DNA of 64,000 nucleotides, from positions 868,001-932,000 of the forward strand of contig NZ_CP160035.1 of assembly GCF_040703125.1 (NCBI RefSeq), written 5' to 3'. How positions within the stretch are numbered: the first letter of the stretch is position 1; the number at the start of each line of letters is the position of its first letter. This document shows positions 1 through 8,632 of this stretch, piece by piece. Source of the DNA: Flavobacterium ovatum (GTDB lineage Bacteria > Bacteroidota > Bacteroidia > Flavobacteriales > Flavobacteriaceae). The position numbers and the translations under genes were made by a program. The notes beneath the pieces were generated by a model. That model worked only from the letters and a program-made list of their open reading frames with translations, had not been told where the DNA came from and made no database searches.

Positions 1-1
1 A

Positions 2-1219
2 TACACAGTTGACCCATTGACGAAAGAAATTCAAGAAGAGATTTTGGGGACTTTTGTGCAATATCCGCTCAAATTGGCCTGGGCGATTACGGTGCACAAA
101 AGCCAAGGATTGACATTTGATAAGGCTGCGGTCGATGTTTCGCAAGTTTTTATGCCGGGACAAGCCTATGTAGCATTATCGCGTTTACGTTCGTTAGAAG
201 GGCTAATTTTGCTTTCTCCGTTGCGTATGAACGGCATTTCGAATGATGAAGAAGTCATGGAATACGCCCAAAACAAAGCCACAGACGAGGTTTTGAAGAA
301 TTCACTACATTTTGAAACCAAGAATTTCATTCATAACTACCTCATAAACAGTTTTGATTGGCAAGAATTGGCGCAAGAGTGGCGCACCCACAAATACAGC
401 TACAATGAAGATCCCGAATCGCCAGCCAAATCGGCACACGCGGTTTGGGCAAACAAATATTTTATGATGATGGACGGGCTGTATGTTTCGGCTCAGAAAT
501 TCATTGTACAGCTCAACAACATTTTCAGACAAGAAACGGTCGATTTACTGCACGTTTCACAACGGATCGAAGCTGCTTTCAATTATTTCCTACCCGCTTT
601 GGACGAATTGGTTTTCGAAATCCTTTGGAAAATCGAAGAAGTAAAACGCTTGCAAAAAGCCAAAACCCGTTACGAAGAACTCAAAGTGCTGGAAGATTTT
701 CAGTCCAAATCGGTATTGCGATTGATGAAAGCGAAGTTGCTAATCGAAACCGTAGTTGCCGGCGAGAGCATCTCCAAAGAGAAACTAACCTCTAGCGACA
801 TCAAGAATTATTTGTCTCGAAAAACCAACGCCATCCAAAACCAATTCAAGGAAACCCATGTGACTTTGATTGAAGACGAAGCCGATGTAGATCGTTACGC
901 CGCCAAACAAAAAACCGACAAAAAAGGTCCGAAAAAATCCACTGTAGACGAAACTTTTGAACTCTGGCAAGCCAAAAATTCGATTGCCGAAATCGCTATT
1001 TTGAGAAAGGTAACCACCCAAACTATTGAAGGACATTTGGTGAAATTAATTCAAGCCAAAAAAGTCGCCATTACCGACTTACTACCCGAAGATAAAATCA
1101 AAGAATTGACCGAGGCATTCCAGTTTTACCAAGAAGAATCCCTTTCGCCACTCAAAGAAAAATTAGGTAATAAATTCAGTTGGGAAGAGTTGAAAATGTT
1201 TAAGGCGAGTTTGAATTAG
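2..1219 (+). CDS. PIF1/RecD-like helicase, C-terminal part (5' end outside window)
   Basis: The reading frame is open from the first bases of the window, so the N-terminal ATPase half with Walker A and B lies upstream. The visible start carries the UvrD_C_2-type helicase motif ([12 protein letters not shown], then [16 protein letters not shown]), which is typical of PIF1-like superfamily 1 helicases. A long charged helical region follows. Near the C-terminus (about residues 310-385 of the visible part) there is a winged-helix-like segment, ETFELWQ...[22 protein letters not shown], resembling the HTH_40 domain found at the end of RecQ-like and Bacteroidota helicases. The role is probably DNA unwinding in repair or replication. 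The family call is firm; the exact substrate cannot be read from this fragment. Confidence 0.85.
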   Translation, partial: YTVDPLTKEIQEEILGTFVQYPLKLAWAITVHKSQGLTFDKAAVDVSQVFMPGQAYVALSRLRSLEGLILLSPLRMNGISNDEEVMEYAQNKATDEVLKNSLHFETKNFIHNYLINSFDWQELAQEWRTHKYSYNEDPESPAKSAHAVWANKYFMMMDGLYVSAQKFIVQLNNIFRQETVDLLHVSQRIEAAFNYFLPALDELVFEILWKIEEVKRLQKAKTRYEELKVLEDFQSKSVLRLMKAKLLIETVVAGESISKEKLTSSDIKNYLSRKTNAIQNQFKETHVTLIEDEADVDRYAAKQKTDKKGPKKSTVDETFELWQAKNSIAEIAILRKVTTQTIEGHLVKLIQAKKVAITDLLPEDKIKELTEAFQFYQEESLSPLKEKLGNKFSWEELKMFKASLN

Positions 1220-1582
1220 GGTTATTAGAAGCGAAAGATTTGGCATTATTTGTAGATATCGTTCCCACTTTTCGTTTCAATCTTTTATGGTTCCTTTCGT
1301 CTCCATAAAAGGATTTTCACTGCAATCGGGGCTAGGAGGGGAGATTTTGTTTATAGTCAGAAAAGAAAAACGTTTTATTTAGTTTTTTATCTATTTGAAA
1401 GTCCAAAGGAAAATGTAACGCTATCGAGTAATTTGTAAGAATATATTATTATATTTGAATTATTATTAATGTGAAATAAACATTTGCAAAGGCACGAAAT
1501 TTTCGTCGATAGTCACTATTTTATAGCGAGTTTATACTAGTAATATGATGTTTTTCCAAAAGTCACGAAATAAACATTCTTA
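1220..1582. other. intergenic stretch before the IS30 element
   Basis: No credible gene is seen. The stretch holds one dispersed hairpin repeat (1261-1340) followed by AT-rich DNA up to the left inverted repeat of the insertion sequence at 1583. Confidence 0.6.
1261..1340 (+). repeat. dispersed intergenic hairpin repeat, copy A
   Basis: The core stem is TTTTATGG (1283-1290) pairing with CCATAAAA (1303-1310). It is bounded by GTTCCC on the left and by CACTGCAATCGGGGCTAGG on the right. The right-hand tail matches the copy at 53581 (CACTGCTATCTGGGCTAGG), and the overall layout matches the elements at 31451 and 4021. No protein-coding potential is seen. Confidence 0.6.
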
Positions 1583-1607
1583 GATTCAAGTAATAAATGC
1601 AACACTT
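1583..1607 (+). repeat. IS30 left terminal inverted repeat
   Basis: About 22 of the outermost 25 bases match the complement of 2683-2707. The similarity stops abruptly outside GATTC, which fixes the element's edge. Confidence 0.85.
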
Positions 1608-1624
1608 AGAAATTGATTAAATAA

Positions 1625-1676
1625 AGCCTACTGATAAGTCTTGCAGATCTAGATCTTCAAGACTTATCAGTAGGCT
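1625..1676. repeat. 52-nt near-perfect palindrome inside the IS30 element
   Basis: Arms of 19 nt (1625-1643 and 1658-1676, AGCCTACTGATAAGTCTTG and its complement) pair without mismatch. The centre is itself the palindrome AGATCTAGATCT (1645-1656). Only 1644/1657 is mismatched. It lies 46 bp before the transposase ATG and just upstream of a promoter-like element. There is no T-run after it, so it is not a standard terminator. It may block read-through transcription into the transposase gene. Confidence 0.85.
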
Positions 1677-1693
1677 ACGAAAAAAATTTCACT

Positions 1694-1701
1694 TATTTTT
1701 G
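1694..1701 (+). promoter_or_regulatory. putative -10 element of the transposase gene
   Basis: TATTTTTG matches the Bacteroidota -10 consensus TAnnTTTG, 21 bp before the ATG and directly downstream of the palindrome. Confidence 0.45.
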
Positions 1702-1722
1702 GGTTACTAAGCACAAAAAAAG

Positions 1723-2685
1723 ATGTCACATTTAACGATTGAACAAAGATACGAAATTGCTACACTACGTTCGCAAGGATTTTCCATGAGTAAAATTGGA
1801 GAGTTTGTAGGTAGAGACAAATCTGTAATTTCAAGAGAACTTTCTAGAAATTCAGACCAAAGAAATAATGTATATAAAGCAGATTTAGCTCAAAGTAAAT
1901 TCCATTTTCGACAGCGAAAAAAAGCAAAGAAAATACACTTTACTGAAGAGATTAAAACACTTGTAACATCACTATTAAAGGAAGATTTTAGTCCCGAACA
2001 AATAGTTGGTCATTGCAAAATAAAAGACTTTAAATGTGTTTCTGCTGAAAGAATTTATCAATTCATTTGGGATGATAAAAAGAAAGGAGGTCAACATTAT
2101 AAGCACCTTCGCTCAAAAGGTAAGAGATATGCTAAAAGGGGAGCTTTAAAGGGGTCGAGAGGTATTATTAAAGACAGAGAAGGTATCGAAAACAGACCTT
2201 TAGTTGTAGAAGAAAAGCAAAGAATAGGTGATCTTGAAATAGATTTGGTTATTGGTGGAAATCACAAAGGAGCTTTATTAACAATAAATGATAGAGCAAC
2301 AGGCGTGCTAAAAATGGCTAAAATATATAGTAAGGAAGCACGAGAAGTTCAGGGGAAATTAATTGAATTATTAATGGAATGGAAACCTATTTTGCACACT
2401 ATCACTTCTGATAACGGAAAAGAGTTTGCCAACCACAAAAAAGTGTCAGAAATACTAGAAATTAAATACTTTTTTGCCAACCCATATTGTAGTTGGGAAA
2501 GAGGTGCTAATGAAAATTTAAATGGACTAGTAAGGCAATATTTCCCCAAAAAATATAACTTTGATTTAATAACAGAAGAAGAGGTTTTAAGAGTAACAAA
2601 TAAATTAAACAATAGACCCAGGAAAAGGTTTGGATTTAAAAGTCCAAATGAAATTTTTGAACAAAAACTTAAACAATGTGCATAA
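1723..2685 (+). CDS. IS30-family transposase
   Basis: A 320-residue protein that catalyses movement of the surrounding insertion sequence. The N-terminus has the IS30 helix-turn-helix (LTIEQRYEIATLRSQG then IGEFVGRDKSVISRELSRN, residues about 4-40). The DDE catalytic domain shows D in LEIDLVIGG (about 174), D in TSDNGKEF (230) and E in GANENLNGL (264). The last pair is spaced as expected for the DD(33)E signature of the family, and the typical VRQYFPK follows. The length is normal and no frameshift is visible, so the enzyme is probably intact. The gene is alone between the terminal repeats. Confidence 0.95.
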   Translation: MSHLTIEQRYEIATLRSQGFSMSKIGEFVGRDKSVISRELSRNSDQRNNVYKADLAQSKFHFRQRKKAKKIHFTEEIKTLVTSLLKEDFSPEQIVGHCKIKDFKCVSAERIYQFIWDDKKKGGQHYKHLRSKGKRYAKRGALKGSRGIIKDREGIENRPLVVEEKQRIGDLEIDLVIGGNHKGALLTINDRATGVLKMAKIYSKEAREVQGKLIELLMEWKPILHTITSDNGKEFANHKKVSEILEIKYFFANPYCSWERGANENLNGLVRQYFPKKYNFDLITEEEVLRVTNKLNNRPRKRFGFKSPNEIFEQKLKQCA

Positions 2686-2707
2686 TGTTGCATTTGTTAC
2701 TTGAATC
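2683..2707 (-). repeat. IS30 right terminal inverted repeat
   Basis: Complementary to 1583-1607 with about three mismatches. It begins within the transposase stop codon, as in compact insertion sequences. Confidence 0.85.
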
Positions 2708-2783
2708 CACCATTAATTAAAATATAAAATCCAACGATTACTTTAATTTTAAAATATTTTATCAAAAGCAATGAAATAATTAA

Positions 2784-3455
2784 ATGAAAAATTCTGGAAT
2801 AATTAGATATCTGAAAAAACTTGAAAAAAAAGAATTTCCTAAAGAAAAAAACTCAGATAATGGAATATCTTTTTTTCTTTCTTTAATTGCTATTGCAATT
2901 TCTGGAGTCTCATTTTATTATCAATTTTTTTACGAAAGTTATGATATAAAAGTTAATTTTATTTCTGCTGATTTTGATGATAATTCAAATCTTAATTTTA
3001 AGATGGTTTATCATAATAAAAGTACGCTTAACGCAACAATTTTAAGAAATACAGTTGTATTTTATCAAGACAGTACAAAAATTGATAGCAAAAGCATTTT
3101 TTTTTACAAAGATAAATTTAAACAATCTTTTGTTGAAGAATTTGATCCAATTGTTTTAGATAGAGATAAGCAAATTTATAGAGAAATTAGTCAGCCAATA
3201 AATTTTAATAATATCTATTCAAAGAATATAATAAATTTAAAAGATACTATAAGGATTTCATTAGCGATAGGATTTTTAGATGAATTTGGAAATTATGCAA
3301 CAAGTTATATACCTATGGGATGGGTTACGCTTGATTCATTAAATAATCCTGAGTCTTATTCATTTACCTACTTATCAAAAACTCTATATGTAGATACATA
3401 TAGAAGTGGCAATTCAAAAACTGTAGAACATAAAACAATTATAGAATATAAGTGA
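2784..3455 (+). CDS. hypothetical membrane-anchored protein
   Basis: A 223-residue protein that I do not recognise. A short charged N-terminus (residues 1-27, rich in Lys) is followed by one hydrophobic helix (about 28-50, FFLSLIAIAISGVSFYY). The rest, about 170 residues, is a soluble domain rich in beta-type residues, Asn and Tyr. The topology suggests a single-pass anchor with the C-terminal domain outside the cytoplasm. Base use is more AT-rich than the housekeeping genes, and the gene lies directly behind an insertion sequence and before a repeat-rich stretch, which suggests an accessory, possibly acquired gene. Confidence 0.65.
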   Translation: MKNSGIIRYLKKLEKKEFPKEKNSDNGISFFLSLIAIAISGVSFYYQFFYESYDIKVNFISADFDDNSNLNFKMVYHNKSTLNATILRNTVVFYQDSTKIDSKSIFFYKDKFKQSFVEEFDPIVLDRDKQIYREISQPINFNNIYSKNIINLKDTIRISLAIGFLDEFGNYATSYIPMGWVTLDSLNNPESYSFTYLSKTLYVDTYRSGNSKTVEHKTIIEYK

Positions 3456-3461
3456 CCAACT

Positions 3462-3522
3462 GGTGCTCGTTTGCAACGAGTACCTACTTTCATTAAGAAA
3501 CCGATCGTAGCGTTTGCAACGC
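3462..3522. repeat. pair of REP-like hairpins
   Basis: The first hairpin is 3462-3484 (GGTGCTCGTTTGCAACGAGTACC read as a dyad around TTGC, split arms GGTGCTCGT and ACGAGTACC). The second core is 3510-3522 (GCGTTTGCAACGC). Both share the core GTTTGCAACG. The paired layout resembles the REP units mobilised by REP-associated tyrosine transposases; no such transposase gene is in the window. Confidence 0.5.
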
Positions 3523-3627
3523 GGATAGTTTAATAAAAGGTAATTAATATTTTAGTCAGTACTATTTTGTAGCCCGCTCCCCGCTCTCCAAAGTCTTCTA
3601 GCAACAACAAAATATGATCAGATTGCT

Positions 3628-3654
3628 GTGCGAATGTCTCCTGACTTCGCACCC
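3628..3654 (+). repeat. short dispersed repeat (GCGAATGTCTCCTGACTTCG type)
   Basis: The same sequence with few changes occurs at 57453-57500 and, inverted, at 57603-57630. All three copies are intergenic. Confidence 0.5.
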
Positions 3655-4020
3655 GCAACAGTGAGAAATAGGGAATTATTACAGGCAATGCCTTAGTAAA
3701 AGGACAGTTTAAAGCTTAGTTAAGTCGGACTGCTATTAACTGATTTGCATAATAATAGAGAATTTTTAATTGGAAACTTTTTTTAGAAGTAAGCATAAAA
3801 CAAACTAAATAGAAGGCTGCTCTTTAGTTTAATTTGTAAATTTGGTTAAAATATTTTCCTCATGGATTTAGAAACTCCTTCTGGTGCACCTTCTTTCTTT
3901 AAACAACAAATCGAAACGTTTTCAACAAGATTGTTTACTGCAATAATCTTTTTAGCAAAAAAGAATCGAAATCTTTACAGTTCAATCCAACTTTTAACCG
4001 AAAACGCCCAATAATTCCCC

Positions 4021-4135
4021 AAAACCCGCATTAGGGATAGGAGCGATTGTTTGAGCTCTTGTTGTGCAGTCCCGACGCTTCGGGACGGAACAACAAAGCG
4101 AGTGCGGATAGCCCGGACCGGAGGTAATGCCCAAA
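4021..4135 (-). repeat. dispersed intergenic hairpin repeat, copy D (inverted)
   Basis: Read on the minus strand it runs from GGGCATTACC through CGGGCTATCCGCA, then a stem formed by TTGTTGT and ACAACAA enclosing TCCCGAAGC/GCTTCGGGA-type arms, and ends in CTATCCCTAATGCGGG. The ends match copy B at 31451 (CGGGCTGTCCGCA and CTATTCCTAACG). Confidence 0.6.
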
Positions 4136-4393
4136 AAATAAGCGTTTTTAAGAATCAAAATCATTTCCGTGACTTGTAGTTATTTTGATCTGTTTTGCTA
4201 TGCAAACGGCTTTAAAATTGTGTTAACGGTTGCGTATTGATCCTGCAAAAGGTTTTACTTTGTTAGAGTAGGACTAAAACGCTATTTCGAAAGCTAATTG
4301 GGCTAGGCGAGTAGTTATTTTTCTGCAAAAAAACTAAACCATCAACTGCAGTATTTGCAACGCATTTCATTATAAAATTTGAATTACAGTACT

Positions 4394-5764
4394 ATGGAAA
4401 TCAAAAATATATATACCCAACAACTTGAGTTTTTCAATTCGAACCAAACCAAAGAAGTCAGCTTTCGAATTGAGCAATTGCAAAAAATAAAATCTGTCCT
4501 CAAAGCGCACGAAGACCAAATGTACACCGCCATCTACGAGGACTTTGGGAAATCAAAATTTGATACCTATTCGGCAGAGTTTTCGTTGTTGTACCATGAA
4601 ATTAACATCTTTATCAAAAACATTAAAAGTTGGAGTAAGCGCAAGCGAGTAGCTACAGGCATGGCAAATTTTCCGGCAAAATCCTATATAATTCCTGAGC
4701 CGCTTGGTGTAACCTTGGTGATTGGTGCCTGGAATTATCCGTACCAATTATCGTTACTTCCAGCAATTACGGCCATTGCGGCAGGAAACACCGTTATGAT
4801 CAAGCCTAGTGAACTCCCATCGCGCACGGCTGCGGTGATGGCAAAAATTATTAACGAAAATTTTCCTGCTCATTTTCTACACGTAGTCGAAGGTGGTGTC
4901 GAAACGACTACTGAATTGCTAAACCACCGATTTGATAAAATATTTTTTACGGGTAGTATTCCAGTAGGACGCATTATTTACCAAGCGGCGGCAAAATTGC
5001 TTACTCCAGTTACACTTGAGCTAGGAGGGAAGAGTCCGACTTTTGTTCTGGCTGATGCTGATCTAAAAATGACCGCAAAAAGGATCGTTTGGGCCAAGTT
5101 TTTTAATGCGGGTCAAACCTGTGTAGCGCCCGATTATATTTTGGTCGAAAAGAAAATCGAAGCTGAATTTTTAAAAATGCTTGCTGCCACGATAACCGAA
5201 TTCTATGATTTGAAAAACGGTCTGACAGAAAATTATGTGCAGATTGTGAATGACAAAAACTTTGATCGTTTAGTCAAATTAATTGATTGTGATAAATTGT
5301 ATTTTGGTGGTGAAACGGATGCGGCTAAACGATTGATTCACCCAACCATTCTGCAAAACGTGAGTTTTGATGATCCAGTGATGGAAGACGAAATATTTGG
5401 GCCCATTTTGCCGGTACTTTCGTTTACAGATGTTGACCACGCCATTGCGGCTGTAAAACAGCGTCCGAAGCCATTATCCTGCTACATTTATGGGAAAGAC
5501 CGAACTCTAATTGACAAGATTTTAAACGAAGTTTCGTTTGGCGGTGGTGCCGTAAACGATAGTATCATGCATTTGTCCAACAGCAATATGCCGTTTGGCG
5601 GGGTAGGTTTCAGCGGAATGGGTAGTTATCATGGCAAGTTTGGTTTTGATACGTTTTCGCATTACAAAAGTATTTTGGACAAGCCGACTTGGTTGGAACC
5701 AAATATCAAATATGCGCCGTATTCTGATTTCAAATTGAAAATTATTAGGTGGATGTTGGGGTAA
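4394..5764 (+). CDS. NAD(P)-dependent aldehyde dehydrogenase (ALDH3-like)
   Basis: A 456-residue protein predicted to oxidise aldehydes to carboxylates in the cytoplasm. Signature parts are the cofactor region PLGVTLVIGAWNYP, the catalytic Glu in LELGGKSPT (about residue 208), the catalytic Cys in AGQTCVAPDY (about 243) and the C-terminal PFGGVGFSGMGSYHG. The lack of a long N-terminus and the NYP cofactor motif fit class 3 enzymes rather than betaine-aldehyde types. I use the ATG at 4394; an in-frame TTG at 4379 would add five residues. The gene appears to be transcribed alone, between non-coding DNA and the damaged acyltransferase locus. Confidence 0.93.
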   Translation: MEIKNIYTQQLEFFNSNQTKEVSFRIEQLQKIKSVLKAHEDQMYTAIYEDFGKSKFDTYSAEFSLLYHEINIFIKNIKSWSKRKRVATGMANFPAKSYIIPEPLGVTLVIGAWNYPYQLSLLPAITAIAAGNTVMIKPSELPSRTAAVMAKIINENFPAHFLHVVEGGVETTTELLNHRFDKIFFTGSIPVGRIIYQAAAKLLTPVTLELGGKSPTFVLADADLKMTAKRIVWAKFFNAGQTCVAPDYILVEKKIEAEFLKMLAATITEFYDLKNGLTENYVQIVNDKNFDRLVKLIDCDKLYFGGETDAAKRLIHPTILQNVSFDDPVMEDEIFGPILPVLSFTDVDHAIAAVKQRPKPLSCYIYGKDRTLIDKILNEVSFGGGAVNDSIMHLSNSNMPFGGVGFSGMGSYHGKFGFDTFSHYKSILDKPTWLEPNIKYAPYSDFKLKIIRWMLG

Positions 5765-5921
5765 TATGTCAAAATATATTGATTGTAGGGTTGTTGTACA
5801 TTCAATTAGGGGATTTAATTCAATATATTTGCAGATTTTGTAGTGTTACTTTAGTAACTTTTTTCGCTATTTGTTTATTTATTGATTGCTGCGTTGCTTA
5901 TAATCCTTACAGAATCTTTGT

Positions 5922-7368
5922 ATGCTTTTTAATTCGTTTGGCTTTGCTTTATTTTTGCCTGTTGTTTTCATCCTGTATTGGTTTGTGAATAACAAATCAT
6001 TGCAGCTGCAAAATTTGTTGTTGCTGGTTGCGAGTTATTTCTTTTATGCTTGTTGGGATTGGAGGTTTTTGTTTTTACTGGTTTTCTCGACTTTTTTGGA
6101 TTATTATACGGGTATTCAAATTGCAAATTCCAATAATCAAAGAATAAAAAAAGGGTGGTTTTGGTTAAGCATTACTGTCAATCTTGGTTTTCTGGCTGTT
6201 TTTAAATATTACAATTTTTTTGCAGAATCCTTTGCAACTGCAATTTCCAATTTTGGGTTGCAGGTCGATCCTTGGACTTTGAAAGTAATTTTACCTGTTG
6301 GAATATCATTTTATACTTTTCATGGTTTATCCTATATTATTGATATCTACAAGGATAGAATAAAGGCCGAAAAGAATTTTATTGACTATGGCGTTTTTGT
6401 TAGTTTTTTCCGTTGCTGGTGGCTGGTCCTATTGAGCGAGCGACGCATTTACTGCCGCAAATTAAGAAAAAGAGAACGTTTGATTACGGTAGGACCGTAG
6501 ACGGGTTAAGACAAATTTTGTGGGGATTGTTCAAAAAAGTTGTAATTGCCGACCAATGTGCAGAACATGTTAATTTGTTATTTGACAATACCTCAGAATT
6601 TACGGGGAGTAGTTTGCTTTTTGGAGCGTTGTTTTTTAGTTTTCAGATTTACGGGGACTTCTCTGGATATTCTGATATCGCTATTGGAACTGCCCGACTT
6701 TTTGGTATTGATTTGATTAGAAACTTTTCGTATCCCTATTTTTCTAGAGATATTGCCGAGTTTTGGAGACGTTGGCATATTTCGCTTTCTACATGGTTTC
6801 GAGATTATCTTTACATTCCTTTAGGCGGTAGTCGCGGTAGTAAATGGCAGCAAATACGGAACATTTTATTATTTTTATAGTGAGTGGTTTTTGGCACGGC
6901 GCCAATTGGACCTTTATAATTTGGGGAATGCTTCATGCTATTTATTTTTTACCATTACTGCTGACCAAAAATAATCGTAACCATCTAGATATAGTAGCAC
7001 AAGGGAGAAATTATCCTTCGGCAAAAGAGTTTTTGTCGATGAGCGTGACGTTTGGCCTTACCGTTTTTGCATGGATATTTTTTAGGGCAGATAGTGTGGG
7101 ACATGCTATAAATTATATAGGCGAAATTTTTTCGGCTTCGTTTTTCACTATGCCAATATTCACAAGTAAAGTAGATTTGTTCAGTACTATTTTTTATATT
7201 TTGATAATGCTATTTTTGGAGTGGAAAAGTCGCGAACTACCCCATGCTCTTGAGAATTTGGGACTCAATTGGCGCCGCCCAGTAAGACTTTGTATGTATT
7301 ATGGAATCATAATTTTGATATTTTGGTTTGGCGGAAAAGAACAACAGTTTATTTATTTTCAATTTTAG
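5922..7368 (+). pseudogene. MBOAT-family membrane O-acyltransferase, broken by two frameshifts
   Basis: Three consecutive frames together give one AlgI/DltB-like multipass acyltransferase. Frame 1 (5922 to about 6408) starts MLFNSFGFALFLPVVF and has the membrane segments. Frame 2 (about 6409-6862) has LVAGPIERATHLLPQI and EFWRRWHISLSTWFRDYLYIP. Frame 3 (about 6863-7368) has the catalytic-His segment VSGFWHGANWTFI. The first break lies in TTTTTTCCGTTG, where one extra C restores SFFPLLVAGPIE. The second lies in CGGAACATTTTATT, a loss of two bases or gain of one. If both breaks are real the enzyme is dead; if they are sequence errors this is an intact gene for acylating a cell-surface polysaccharide. 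The following gene starts 1 bp after its stop and is its usual type of partner. Confidence 0.85.
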
Positions 7369-7369
7369 C

Positions 7370-8374
7370 ATGAAAAATTTACTAAAAAAAATAGTTGTTT
7401 TTTTCCTTCCCATATTATTTGTGATTCCGATCGTAATTTATATGGATTTTTTCAAAATTTTTGGATTTCAAGACTATAACAAAGAACAAGTTGTGGGGAT
7501 CAATAGAGAGATGATTACTACTACTACTTTTAATCATTTTAAAGATACAGAAAAATTTGACTCCTATATTTTAGGAAGTTCACGTTCTCAAGCTTTTAAA
7601 TGTGTTAATTGGTTGCCTTTTCTAGATAAAGGTTCAAAACCTTTTCATTTTGATGCTTCTGGAGAAGGAGTATGGGGTATATCCAAAAAACTAGAATACT
7701 TAGATGAAACGGGGAGTAAGATTAAAAATGTATTAATTGTCATTGATAGAAAAGGCTTAATAGGTACTGGTGTTCGCAAAGGTCATTTATTTATATCTAT
7801 GCCTTGCATCTCCAAATTATCTACAATTGAATATTATTACGTTTTTATAAAAGTGTCACTTAATCCTAAGTTTTTAGTAGCATATTTGGATTATAGTATT
7901 TTTGAAGTAGCTAGGGAATACCTCAAATCATACATTCATACAAACAAATACAAAGATGTAGCCAATTATGTAAATTGTGATATTTGGGATGGTTATGATC
8001 AAGAAATCCGAGAAGATTCATTAGGATATTATCAGAATCTAAAAGAGAAAAAAATTTTTTATGATCGTCCGGTTTCTACAATTTCAAGATGTGATATTAC
8101 TGATAAGGAAATCAGTCAATTAAAAAGTATAAAACGCATTTTTGACAAACACAAAACCCAATTTAAAATTGTCATTTCTCCAGTTTATGATCAAGTACCT
8201 TTAGAGAAAAATCAATTAGAATTATTAAATAACTTATTCGGTAGTAAATATATTTATAATTTTTCGGGCAAGAATAAGATGACCGAACCGATTTCTAATT
8301 TTTACGAAGAATCACACTACCGTCCACATGTAGCCAACCAAATCATGAAAAAGATTTATAAAATGGAAAAGTAA
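7370..8374 (+). CDS. membrane-anchored SGNH-like partner of the MBOAT acyltransferase
   Basis: A 334-residue protein starting at the ATG at 7370, one base after the acyltransferase stop; a longer frame from 7328 would lie inside that gene. An N-terminal signal anchor (KKIVVFFLPILFVIPIVIY, residues about 5-23) is followed by a periplasmic domain. The domain has a GSSRSQ block (about residue 59, the position of the SGNH nucleophile) and a C-terminal EESHYRPHVANQ (about residue 318) with a plausible catalytic His. Gene pairs of MBOAT plus AlgJ/DltD/SGNH-like proteins acylate exported polysaccharides. The closest role is inferred from context; sequence similarity to named families is weak. Confidence 0.7.
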   Translation: MKNLLKKIVVFFLPILFVIPIVIYMDFFKIFGFQDYNKEQVVGINREMITTTTFNHFKDTEKFDSYILGSSRSQAFKCVNWLPFLDKGSKPFHFDASGEGVWGISKKLEYLDETGSKIKNVLIVIDRKGLIGTGVRKGHLFISMPCISKLSTIEYYYVFIKVSLNPKFLVAYLDYSIFEVAREYLKSYIHTNKYKDVANYVNCDIWDGYDQEIREDSLGYYQNLKEKKIFYDRPVSTISRCDITDKEISQLKSIKRIFDKHKTQFKIVISPVYDQVPLEKNQLELLNNLFGSKYIYNFSGKNKMTEPISNFYEESHYRPHVANQIMKKIYKMEK

Positions 8375-8560
8375 AGAGAGTGGCTACCAAGCGTAGGGAG
8401 CTCCAAAGAATAGAACGCTCAAAAGTAATCGTTTTAGCTGTTAAAATTATTTTTACCGTATTCAGTCCGTTTTTGGCTTTTTTAGATTTTAAATGCGATT
8501 AAAATGATACTCTAATCAGTTAATGGGTTATTTAGTAGAGTTAGTTATTCGGATTAAAAT

Positions 8561-8600
8561 AAAAATCCCCTTATTGGCTTTCAATAAGAGGATTTTTTAT
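8561..8600. terminator. bidirectional intrinsic terminator
   Basis: Stem CTTATTG (8570-8576) with CAATAAG (8582-8588), extended by CC/GG and flanked by A and T runs on either side. It lies between the convergent genes ending at 8374 and 8633. Confidence 0.85.
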
Positions 8601-8632
8601 TGTGAATTAATTTAACCTTCAGGATTACAAGT

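Larger units (their letters stand above)
1583..2707 (+). mobile_element. complete IS30-family insertion sequence (1125 bp)
   Basis: The element is bounded by imperfect terminal inverted repeats of about 25 bp: 1583-1607 (GATTCAAGTAATAAATGCAA...) and 2683-2707 (its complement with about three differences). One transposase gene lies between them, and the right repeat overlaps its stop codon. The outward flanks (TTA on the left, CAC on the right) show no target-site duplication, so the element may be old, or flanking DNA may have rearranged after insertion. A 52-nt palindrome sits between the left repeat and the gene. Confidence 0.9.
3456..4378. other. repeat-rich non-coding stretch (923 bp)
   Basis: No gene could be supported on either strand. 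It contains a pair of REP-like hairpins (3462-3522), a short dispersed repeat (3628-3654) shared with 57387-58331, and a large hairpin repeat (4021-4135). The words TAGCCCGCTCC near 3572 and AGCCCGCTCCGC near 57393 also recur. It looks like a graveyard of palindromic elements next to the insertion sequence. Confidence 0.6.

Noticed and set aside
2349..2693. Minus-strand frame inside the IS30 transposase
   Set aside because: Antisense to a gene with an intact DDE triad; no start signal or family.
5749..5988. Plus-strand frame of 79 residues before the acyltransferase
   Set aside because: It starts inside the aldehyde dehydrogenase end, overlaps the acyltransferase start in another frame, and has hydrophobic but low-complexity content without motif.
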